From: Deltaproteobacteria bacterium
Lineage (GTDB): Bacteria > Desulfobacterota > Deferrimicrobia > Deferrimicrobiales > Deferrimicrobiaceae
Direction: 5' to 3'
NCBI GenBank assembly: GCA_021802685.1
Contig: JAJZRM010000178.1
Location: 1-6,330, forward strand
Length of the DNA: 6,330 nucleotides
A program made the translations under genes and the position numbers. The notes under the pieces were generated by a model that searched no databases, was not told the DNA's origin, and worked only from the letters and a program-made list of their open reading frames with translations. This document shows, piece after piece, positions 1-5,121 of the stretch (the first letter of the stretch is position 1; every line of letters begins with the position of its first letter).

Positions 1-348
1 CCATTGAAAGATTTCATTAATTCGCTGCAGATAATTAAAAATATTAGCGCAAATACTTTAATTCCTGGGCATGGATATATTATATCTATGACTGATAAAT
101 TGGTTGACAGGTATATTCGTCATCATGAAAGAACGTTAAATAATATTGTTGATATATTAGGGAGTAATTCCTTAACGTGTTTTGAACTATCAAAATTCAT
201 TTATCGTAAAATTGGTAATTATGATCTCTTGCTGCAGATTCTTGAAGTTGAAGCGCATTTGAGATACTTGATTTCGCTTGGGAAAATTCAAAAGATAGAG
301 AATGGGGAAGATCCTTTTTTATATAGGGTTCAGAATATTTCATCCTGA
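1..348 (+). CDS. Metallo-beta-lactamase-fold hydrolase, C-terminal part (5' end outside window)
   Basis: This is the last 115 residues of a protein whose frame is open to the window edge. Seen: the motif LIPGHG (His about visible residue 24), which in metallo-beta-lactamase-fold hydrolases supplies one of the late metal ligands. After it comes a helical stretch (DRYIRHHERTLNNIVDIL) and a small winged-helix-like tail that contains 'EVEAHLRYLISLGKIQKI'. This order matches the LACTB2/glyoxalase II-like branch, where a winged-helix domain follows the metal fold. The main HxHxDH motif would lie upstream, so the substrate (thioester, phosphodiester or RNA) cannot be judged. The gene is about 31% GC by hand count, rich in AAA, ATT and TTA codons, and very unlike every other gene here. 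It lies 65 nt before the SDR gene on the same strand. Family assignment is fairly safe; the function is not. Confidence 0.8.
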   Translation, partial: PLKDFINSLQIIKNISANTLIPGHGYIISMTDKLVDRYIRHHERTLNNIVDILGSNSLTCFELSKFIYRKIGNYDLLLQILEVEAHLRYLISLGKIQKIENGEDPFLYRVQNISS

Positions 349-413
349 AAACGACAGTTACCCGCTCCATATACGACATTCCTTGGCGGATGGGATCAAA
401 GGAACGGAATGAC

Positions 414-1184
414 ATGAACGTACGGGAAATGTTCGGCTTGAAGGGGAAGGTGGCTGTCGTCACGGGCGGGTCGATCGGGCTGGGGAGAGAGATCGCACAC
501 GGTCTTGCCGAGGCGGGAGCCGACCTCGTCCTTTGCGCGCGGAAAAAGGAAAGATGTACCGCGACCGCAGAGGAAATACGGCGTAAACACGGAGTGAAGG
601 TTCTTTCTCTTGGGTGCGATGTATCGCGGGAGGAAGACGTGAAGGAGCTGGCGGCGAAATCGATCGCCGAATTCAAGTCGGTGGATATCCTGGTGAACAA
701 CGCCGGCATAACATGGGGTTCGCTCCCGGAGGACATGCCGGCTTCGGACTGGCAAAAAGTGCTCGACGTCAATCTGAATGGCACGTTCTTCTGTTGCAAG
801 CATTTCGGCAAGGCAATGATCGCGCGGCGCTCCGGGTGCATCATAAACAGTTCGTCGATCATGGCGTTGCAAGGGGAGACGATTCTCTCCGCTCCCAGCT
901 ACTCCACCAGCAAGGGGGGGATCATCTCACTGACTCGAGAACTGGCGGTGCAATGGTCGAAGTATGGAATCCGGATAAATGCGGTCGCCCCGGGGTTTTT
1001 CAAGACCAGCATGACGGCCCCCGCGTTACGGAAACACGAAGACTCCATGCGGCAACGAATTCCCCTCGGGCGCTTCGGTGGAGAGGACGACTTGAAGGGG
1101 GTCATCGTATTCCTCGCCTCTCCTGCGTCCTCCTTCATCACTGGCCAGACGATTGTGGTGGATGGGGGAGAAACCTCAAAATGA
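414..1184 (+). CDS. Short-chain dehydrogenase/reductase (classical SDR, 256 aa)
   Basis: A complete classical SDR oxidoreductase, probably a cytoplasmic NAD(P)-dependent ketone/alcohol enzyme. Seen: the cofactor motif TGGSIGLG (residues 17-24), NNAG (95-98), Asn120, Ser around 147 in INSSSIMA, and the YxxxK pair Tyr163/Lys167. The 'NAVAPGFFKT' and 'ITGQTIVVDGG' segments are usual near the C-terminus. The Arg of 'LCARK' after the second strand, with no acidic residue there, leans towards NADPH. Overall style resembles gluconate 5-dehydrogenase and 3-oxoacyl-ACP reductase relatives, but the substrate cannot be read from sequence. I chose ATG 414 because AAAGGAA (398-404) precedes it and the conserved fold begins soon after; an in-frame ATG at 390 would add 8 residues. 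The stop overlaps an ATG (ATGA, 1181-1184), and the transglutaminase-like gene starts 46 nt later, suggesting an operon. Confidence 0.92.
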   Translation: MNVREMFGLKGKVAVVTGGSIGLGREIAHGLAEAGADLVLCARKKERCTATAEEIRRKHGVKVLSLGCDVSREEDVKELAAKSIAEFKSVDILVNNAGITWGSLPEDMPASDWQKVLDVNLNGTFFCCKHFGKAMIARRSGCIINSSSIMALQGETILSAPSYSTSKGGIISLTRELAVQWSKYGIRINAVAPGFFKTSMTAPALRKHEDSMRQRIPLGRFGGEDDLKGVIVFLASPASSFITGQTIVVDGGETSK

Positions 1185-1218
1185 TTTTGGAATCAAACCC
1201 GGGAAGTTTATCCGAAAA

Positions 1219-1224
1219 AAGGAG
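1219..1224 (+). promoter_or_regulatory. Ribosome binding site AAGGAG deciding the TTG start of the transglutaminase-like gene
   Basis: AAGGAG sits 6 nt before TTG 1231. It outranks the earlier in-frame starts TTG 1153 and ATG 1162, which lie inside the SDR gene and would add residues that do not look like part of the fold. Confidence 0.75.
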
Positions 1225-1230
1225 AACAGA

Positions 1231-1959
1231 TTGAGCGTCGAACCCACGATCCCGACGGAATCTTCCGAAAATCTTCTGATCTATACGACCCCGACGTCCA
1301 TTATCGACAGCGACAACCCATCGGTTCAGGATCTTGCCCGGCGTACCGCGAACGGGGCAACCGATCCGGTGGAAATCGCCGTTAAACTTTACCTGACCGT
1401 TCGAGACGGCATCCGTTACGATCCGTACGGACCGCTTTATCTTCCGCGCCATTATCAGGCGAGCCAGGTCATCAAGCGCGGCAAGAATTTCTGCATCCCC
1501 AAGGCATCGCTTCTCTGCGCCTTGGGGAGAGCGTCTCGCATACCGAGCCGCCTTGGCTTTGCAAACGTCAGGAATCACCTTGCGACCAGGCAACTGCTGG
1601 AACACCTGGGAACCGACATCTTCGCGTACCACGCGTTCGTCGAGTTTCACCTGGGCGGCAAGTGGGTCAAGGCCACACCGGCATTCAATCGGGAACTGTG
1701 CGCACGGCACAATGTCCCTCCCCTCGAATTCAACGGACGGGAGGATTCCCTTTTCCAACCGTATAACGGCGAGAACAAAAGGTTCATGGAATATGTGGAA
1801 TTTCTCGGCACCTATGCCGATGTTCCCGTATCGGAAATCCTCCTGGGTTGTCGGAAGATTTACGGCGAAGAGCGGGTGAACAATTGGATTCGAATGTGGG
1901 AGGCGAAAGGCGGGGAAAGTTCATCCGATTTCGAACGCGAGGACGTCTGGCACGGATAG
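1231..1959 (+). CDS. Transglutaminase-like (papain-fold) family protein, 242 aa
   Basis: A protein of the transglutaminase-like superfamily, cytoplasmic as no signal peptide is seen. Numbering from TTG 1231: 'YTTPTSIIDSDNPSV' (18-32) and 'VRDGIRYDPY' (57-66) form the usual N-terminal part. The nucleophile is probably Cys88 in GKNFCIPKA, and the catalytic His is His134 in YHAFVEF. The third triad position, normally Asp in a WVxVDPT-like motif, reads WVKATPAFN, so Thr149 stands where Asp is expected. From memory, this 'KATPAFN' form recurs in a bacterial subgroup, so it may define a subfamily rather than a broken enzyme. The family includes proteases, amidases and inactive scaffolds; no substrate can be named. 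It follows the SDR gene closely and converges with queC across a 58-nt gap (1960-2017) in which I see no convincing terminator. Confidence 0.85.
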   Translation: MSVEPTIPTESSENLLIYTTPTSIIDSDNPSVQDLARRTANGATDPVEIAVKLYLTVRDGIRYDPYGPLYLPRHYQASQVIKRGKNFCIPKASLLCALGRASRIPSRLGFANVRNHLATRQLLEHLGTDIFAYHAFVEFHLGGKWVKATPAFNRELCARHNVPPLEFNGREDSLFQPYNGENKRFMEYVEFLGTYADVPVSEILLGCRKIYGEERVNNWIRMWEAKGGESSSDFEREDVWHG

Positions 1960-2017
1960 GACCCCTCGCCATCCACGATGCCATGCACGGGCTGGGCACA
2001 AGGGGGAAAAGGAAAGT

Positions 2018-2737
2018 CTATAAAGCGTCGGGTCCCCTCCGGTAGTCTGGCCGGGTCTCGTACGGCAGAGGGTCGGGAACCCCGGCTTCGGCGAAGGCGC
2101 GCAGCCGAAGCGCGCACGAATCGCAGACCCCGCACGCCTTCTCCCCTTCCCGGTAGCACGACCAGGTTTGTTCGAAGGGGACGCCCATCGACTTTCCGTA
2201 AAGGACGATGTCCTTCTTCAACAGGTGGATGAGCGGGGCTTTCACGACGATGCCGCTCCCTTCTTTTGTTCCCCGCCGGATCGCCTCGTTCATCGCCTCG
2301 AAGAATTCGGGGCGGCAGTCCGGGTAGCCCGAGGAGTCGGCGGCCACGGCGCCGATGTAGATGTTCACCGCCCCGATCACCTCGGCCCACGAGACGGCGA
2401 TGGCGACCAGGTGCGCGTTCCGGAACGGGACGTAGGTGACGGGGACTCCCTCCCGGCCGAGGTCCGCGTTCGGAACGTCGATCCCGCCGTCGGTCAGGGC
2501 GCTCCCCCCGATCCGCCACAGGTACCCGATGTCCGCGACGAGGCGCCGGGAGACGGGAACCTTCAGGTGCTCCGCGACCGCGTGGAAGCATAAGAGCTCC
2601 TTCGTCTCGGTGCGCTGTCCGTAGTTGACGTGGAGCAGCGCGAGGTCCGACTCCCGCGTGCAGAACTCCGCCATCACGAGGCTGTCCATCCCGCCGCTGA
2701 CCAGGGCGATCCCGACCGGCTTGCCTCCCGTCGTCAC
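2018..2737 (-). CDS. queC: 7-cyano-7-deazaguanine (preQ0) synthase QueC
   Basis: QueC turns 7-carboxy-7-deazaguanine into preQ0 using ATP and ammonia, the step after QueE in queuosine (tRNA wobble base) synthesis. Seen: the PP-loop SGGMDS (residues 14-19), HVNYGQRT next to the nucleotide site, and four zinc-type cysteines near the C-terminus, C194-x7-C202-x2-C205-x2-C208. Length 239 aa is slightly above the usual 220-235. It lies 4 nt after the queE stop on the same strand, so the two are surely co-transcribed. The start is odd: the GTG at 2737-2735 directly abuts GGAG, and GAGGAGGTGA forms a near-perfect Shine-Dalgarno that includes the start codon itself. No ATG, GTG or TTG follows at normal spacing before the conserved first strand, so re-initiation after queE termination, or a rare ACG start, are the alternatives. 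queD and folE are not in the window. Confidence 0.96.
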   Translation of the reverse strand: MTTGGKPVGIALVSGGMDSLVMAEFCTRESDLALLHVNYGQRTETKELLCFHAVAEHLKVPVSRRLVADIGYLWRIGGSALTDGGIDVPNADLGREGVPVTYVPFRNAHLVAIAVSWAEVIGAVNIYIGAVAADSSGYPDCRPEFFEAMNEAIRRGTKEGSGIVVKAPLIHLLKKDIVLYGKSMGVPFEQTWSCYREGEKACGVCDSCALRLRAFAEAGVPDPLPYETRPDYRRGPDAL

Positions 2738-2741
2738 CTCC

Positions 2742-3380
2742 TCACACCCCTCTCCGGTCCGGTCCCCAGACGAGCTTGTGGAGCTGCAGCTGGAACCGGG
2801 CGTCGAGACCGTCCCCGATCATCCACCCGGCGAGCCGTTCGGGCGCGAGGAACCCGAACGCGGGGGAGAGGAGGATGCCCCATTTCCTTTCACGGCGGTG
2901 CCGCGCCGTCACCTCCTTCGCATACCGGTAATCCTCCTCGGAGGAGATGACGAACTTCACCTCGTCCCGCTCCGTCAGGTGGAGGAAATTCTCCCATAGC
3001 ATCTTCCGGGCCTCGCCGGAGGAAGGGCACTTCACGTCCATGATCTTCACCGCCCTCGGATCGAGCCCGGAAAGGGGGAGAGTGCCGTTCGTCTCAACGA
3101 GCACTTCCTGCCCGCGGTCGAGCAGCATCGCGACGAGGGCCGACGCCTCCTCCTGGAGCAGCGGCTCCCCTCCGGTGACGCACGCGCGGGTGAGCCCGAA
3201 GGCGGTGACCCGGGAGACGATCTCCTCAAGCGTGAACTCCTCGCCGGCGTCGTAGGCGTACGTGGTGTCGCAGTATCGGCATCGGAGGTTGCACCCGGTG
3301 AGCCGTACAAAGGCGAACGGGTACCCCGAATACGAGGTTTCCCCCTGGATGCTGGCGAAGATTTCCGTGATTTTCAGCAC
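2742..3380 (-). CDS. queE: 7-carboxy-7-deazaguanine synthase QueE (radical SAM)
   Basis: QueE is a radical S-adenosylmethionine enzyme that contracts 6-carboxytetrahydropterin to 7-carboxy-7-deazaguanine. Seen, numbering from GTG 3380: 'ITEIFASIQGET' (4-15), the opening expected of QueE; the cluster motif C30-x3-C34-x2-C37 (GCNLRCRYCDT); and VTGGEPLLQ (68-76), the SAM-contacting GGEP. Length 212 aa is normal. The reading frame stays open far upstream to about 4493, but that part runs antisense to the CDF gene, has low-complexity His/Arg/Asp-rich sequence and is not protein-like. GTG 3380 is chosen because the family N-terminus begins there. No Shine-Dalgarno precedes it; instead a TATAAT lies 6 nt upstream, which fits a leaderless message. 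It is followed by queC. Confidence 0.96.
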   Translation of the reverse strand: MLKITEIFASIQGETSYSGYPFAFVRLTGCNLRCRYCDTTYAYDAGEEFTLEEIVSRVTAFGLTRACVTGGEPLLQEEASALVAMLLDRGQEVLVETNGTLPLSGLDPRAVKIMDVKCPSSGEARKMLWENFLHLTERDEVKFVISSEEDYRYAKEVTARHRRERKWGILLSPAFGFLAPERLAGWMIGDGLDARFQLQLHKLVWGPDRRGV

Positions 3381-3395
3381 GCGGGCATTATACCA
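3381..3395 (-). promoter_or_regulatory. Extended -10 promoter of queE-queC (leaderless)
   Basis: On the minus strand, TGG plus TATAAT (3395 to 3387) is a perfect extended -10 element. Six bases (GCCCGC) separate it from GTG 3380, so the expected transcription start falls on or next to the G of the start codon. At the -35 position (about 3410-3415) the minus strand reads CCGGGG, with no likeness to TTGACA, which extended -10 promoters tolerate. In a background near 70% GC, an exact TATAAT at this spot is unlikely to be chance. Confidence 0.7.
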
Positions 3396-3445
3396 CGGAG
3401 CCGGGCAGGCCCCGGCCGGCGCGCCGGATGGGACCCCGCGGGATG

Positions 3446-3454
3446 TGCTATCCT
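3446..3454 (+). promoter_or_regulatory. Possible extended -10 element for the CDF-lapA-nth-plsC operon
   Basis: TGC followed by TATCCT is a weak extended -10 (4 of 6 bases match TATAAT). It would start transcription near 3461, leaving an untranslated leader of about 80 nt before TTG 3540. No -35 element is evident, so this is only a candidate. Confidence 0.25.
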
Positions 3455-3464
3455 TCAATCCAAT

Positions 3465-3531
3465 CGCCGGAAACGGCGTCCGGTTCCCTCTACCCACTCG
3501 CCGGGCGGTGGCGCGCCCGGGGAAAGGACGC
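3465..3531 (+). promoter_or_regulatory. Possible structured 5' leader of the CDF gene, burying its ribosome site
   Basis: Seen by eye: (a) hairpin CGCCG-GAAA-CGGCG (3465-3478) with a GNRA tetraloop; (b) hairpin CCGGGCG (3501-3507) with CGCCCGG (3514-3520) and a 6-nt loop; (c) a long-range stem of GCGTCC (3476-3481) with GGACGC (3526-3531), continued by TTCCC (3484-3488) with GGGAA (3520-3524). The likely Shine-Dalgarno AAAGGA (3523-3528) lies inside stem c. Stem a shares 3476-3478 with stem c, so the two exclude each other, an arrangement seen in regulatory leaders. It matches no riboswitch consensus I can recall, and GC-rich sequence yields chance stems, so confidence is low. Confidence 0.3.
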
Positions 3532-3539
3532 ACAAACTC

Positions 3540-4529
3540 TTGCCGGAATCCACGGTCGGGACCCCGGAGAACCGACGGCTTCGCCTGCGGACCGCCCGGT
3601 TCTCCCTCGGGAGCGCCGTCTCCCTCTGCCTCCTCAAGTTCACCGTGGGGATCGTCTCGGGATCCCTCGGCATCCTCGCGTCGGCCCTCGCCAACGTGGC
3701 GGACATCATCATGTCGACGGTCAACCTCCTGTCGATCCGGAAGGCGATGGACCCGGCCGACGAGAGCCACCCGTACGGGCATGGGAAGGTGGAGACGCTC
3801 TCCACTCTTTTCCAGGGGGTTGTGGTCGCCCTTACCGGAGCGGGAGTGGTCTGGGAGGCGGTGCGGCGCCTGCGCGCGGGGACGGTCCCCGAGGGAGTCG
3901 GCCTCGACGTGGGCATCGTCGTGATGATCTTCTCCGTGGTCGCTTCCTGGTTCATCTCCGCCCGGATCCGGAAGAGGGGCGAGATCGCGGGCTCCTTGGC
4001 CCTGGCCGCCGACGCGCTCCACTTCCGGACGGACGTCTACTCCGGGAGCGGGATCCTCTTCTCCCTCGTGCTGTACAGGGTCACGGGATGGAAATGGCTG
4101 GACCCGGGGGTCGCGCTGGCGGTGGGCGTCTACATCTTCGCCGCCGCCGTGCCGCTGCTGAAGGGCGCGGTGGAGGACCTGATGGACCACCAGCTCCCGG
4201 CGGAGACGGTGGCGCGGGTCACGGCGATCATCGAGTCGCACCGGCCGATGGTGGTGGACTGGCACGATCTGCGGACCCGCCGCTCCGGCTCGGAGATGCA
4301 GGTCGATTTCCACGTGGTGGTGTGCCGCGACCATTCCCTGGAACAGGCCCACCGGGTGGCGGACCACCTCGAGATGGAGATCCGGGAGATGCTGGGGAAC
4401 GCCCACGTGGTGACCCACATCGACCCGTGCGAGATCGAGTGCCCGGGCTCCCACGAGTGCGCCCTCGTGAAGGGGATGATCGCCGGGCTGCACAGCCCCG
4501 AGCGCGACACGAAGGAAAAGGTTTCCTGA
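3540..4529 (+). CDS. Cation diffusion facilitator (CDF/YiiP-like) metal exporter, 329 aa
   Basis: An inner-membrane divalent-metal/proton antiporter exporting Zn, Fe, Mn or similar ions. About six membrane segments occupy residues 22-205 and a cytoplasmic metallochaperone-like domain follows. By comparison with YiiP: the transport site in TM5 is kept as H161FRTD165; in TM2 only Asp55 is kept, and the residue four before it is Ala51 instead of Asp or His. Site B is kept (Asp74, His77, His81 in DESHPYGHGK). The C-terminal site is also kept (His242 in WHDLRTR, His258 in DFHVVV, His293/Asp295 in THIDP). The tail adds Cys297, Cys301, His305 and Cys307 beyond the usual end. TTG 3540 is chosen from AAAGGA 11 nt upstream and the family N-terminus. 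It is divergent from queE and 23 nt before lapA. The transported metal cannot be read from sequence. Confidence 0.93.
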   Translation: MPESTVGTPENRRLRLRTARFSLGSAVSLCLLKFTVGIVSGSLGILASALANVADIIMSTVNLLSIRKAMDPADESHPYGHGKVETLSTLFQGVVVALTGAGVVWEAVRRLRAGTVPEGVGLDVGIVVMIFSVVASWFISARIRKRGEIAGSLALAADALHFRTDVYSGSGILFSLVLYRVTGWKWLDPGVALAVGVYIFAAAVPLLKGAVEDLMDHQLPAETVARVTAIIESHRPMVVDWHDLRTRRSGSEMQVDFHVVVCRDHSLEQAHRVADHLEMEIREMLGNAHVVTHIDPCEIECPGSHECALVKGMIAGLHSPERDTKEKVS

Positions 4530-4552
4530 AACGCCCGGAAGGAGGAAGGGAA

Positions 4553-4861
4553 ATGAAGGCGGTGCTCCTCGTCCTCGTGGTCCTGTTGGCGCTGGTCGCG
4601 GCGTTCGCGGTGCAGAACCCCGGCGTCATCGTCGTCCGGTTCCTGACCTTCTCGGGCTACACGTCGCTGCTGGTGGTCATCGTGGCCGCGTTCGCGGCCG
4701 GGGTCGTCTCGGCGGGGCTCGCGGGGCTTCCCGGATACTTCCGTCGAAGGTCGGAGGCCGGCGCCGCGGCGCGACGGATCCGGGACCTCGAGACCGAGGT
4801 TGGAGATCTCAAGGGAAAATCCGGGATGCCGACGCCTCCCGCGCCCGGGGGGGCGCCGTGA
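4553..4861 (+). CDS. LapA-domain (DUF1049) small inner-membrane protein, 102 aa
   Basis: A small two-pass membrane protein of the LapA/YciS type. In E. coli LapA works with LapB in controlling LPS synthesis through LpxC turnover; whether that role holds here is inference. Seen: membrane segment 1 (residues 2-20), the typical linker QNPGVIVVRFL (21-31), membrane segment 2 (about 38-60), a basic FRRR stop-transfer, then a short coiled-coil-like piece RRIRDLETEVGDLKGK (74-89) and a Pro/Gly tail. A strong AAGGAGG (4539-4545) sits 7 nt before ATG 4553. The last codons overlap the next gene's start as GTGA (4858-4861). It sits downstream of the CDF gene in an apparent operon. No lapB-like TPR gene is in the window. 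Confidence 0.85.
   Translation: MKAVLLVLVVLLALVAAFAVQNPGVIVVRFLTFSGYTSLLVVIVAAFAAGVVSAGLAGLPGYFRRRSEAGAAARRIRDLETEVGDLKGKSGMPTPPAPGGAP
4841..4856 (+). promoter_or_regulatory. Perfect hairpin immediately before the winged-helix gene start
   Basis: GCGCCC (4841-4846), a GGGG loop and GGGCGC (4851-4856) form a 6-bp all-GC stem at the 3' end of lapA, one base before GTG 4858. It covers the place where a Shine-Dalgarno would be, so the downstream start likely depends on ribosomes arriving from lapA. The run of seven G (4847-4853) is also a possible sequencing or slippage spot. Confidence 0.4.
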
Positions 4862-5121
4862 CCGATGCCGCCCTCTCCGCGAACGAACGGAAACTGCTCC
4901 GTTGCCTGCTGCGGTTCTATCGCGAGATCGGGCCCGGAGCCACGCCCGCATTGAAAGGTCTGGACGAGGAGACCGGGCTGGAGCGGTGGGAGCTCTCCGA
5001 GGCGGTGACCGGCCTGCGCGCAAAGGGACTGATCGAGTATTGGGAGCTGCAGCCCGCGGTGCGCCTGACGACCGAAGGGCTGCGGGCCGTCCTGCGCCTT
5101 CCGGAAGAAGGGGGCGCCTGA
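4858..5121 (+). CDS. Small winged-helix-like protein of unknown function, 87 aa
   Basis: I do not recognise a named family. The protein reads as one compact helical domain: NERKLLRCLLRFYREIG (residues 9-25), a linker, then DEETGLERWELSEAVTGLRAKGLIEYW (36-62), which looks like a helix-turn-helix with a recognition helix. It is followed by a short wing (QPAVRLTTEGLRAVLRL), the pattern of MarR/PadR-type winged helices where 'L..KGLIE......LT..G' recurs. There are no cysteine clusters and no membrane segments. GTG 4858 overlaps the lapA stop and TGA 5119-5121 overlaps the nth ATG, so it is tightly coupled on both sides. Codon use and GC match its neighbours, which supports a real gene. It could be a DNA-binding regulator or a protein-interaction domain; nothing shows which. 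Confidence 0.75.
   Translation: MTDAALSANERKLLRCLLRFYREIGPGATPALKGLDEETGLERWELSEAVTGLRAKGLIEYWELQPAVRLTTEGLRAVLRLPEEGGA

Noticed and set aside
197..862. Minus-strand frame of 221 codons across the composition break
   Set aside because: It runs antisense to two recognisable genes, the MBL-fold and SDR genes, and shows no motif of its own.
1960..2017. Possible bidirectional terminator between the convergent transglutaminase-like gene and queC
   Set aside because: The only pairing found, CCCCT (1962-1966) with AGGGG (2001-2005), is short, far apart and not followed by a T-run on either strand.
2018..3380. queE-queC as part of a DNA-modifying 7-deazaguanine defence (dpd) island
   Set aside because: No dpd-type genes, transposases or restriction genes are nearby; the pair fits ordinary tRNA queuosine synthesis.
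3461..3540. Known riboswitch (c-di-GMP, NiCo or Mn class) suggested by 'GGACGCAC' and by the CDF context
   Set aside because: The conserved cores of these classes, as I remember them, are not present in order; only short fragments resemble them.
3381..4493. Long minus-strand open frame extending queE upstream by some 370 codons
   Set aside because: It is antisense to the CDF gene, gives His/Asp/Arg/Gly-rich low-complexity protein, and the QueE family N-terminus plus a promoter sit at 3380. Long antisense frames are common in GC-rich genes.
3428..4861. 477-codon plus-strand frame covering the CDF and lapA genes
   Set aside because: Over the CDF gene it is a shifted frame with Gly/Arg/Pro-rich sequence; only its last 102 residues, the lapA frame, are real.
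5098..5107. Ten-base perfect palindrome CTTCCGGAAG before nth
   Set aside because: Short, within the coding end of the winged-helix gene, and expected by chance in a window of this size and composition.
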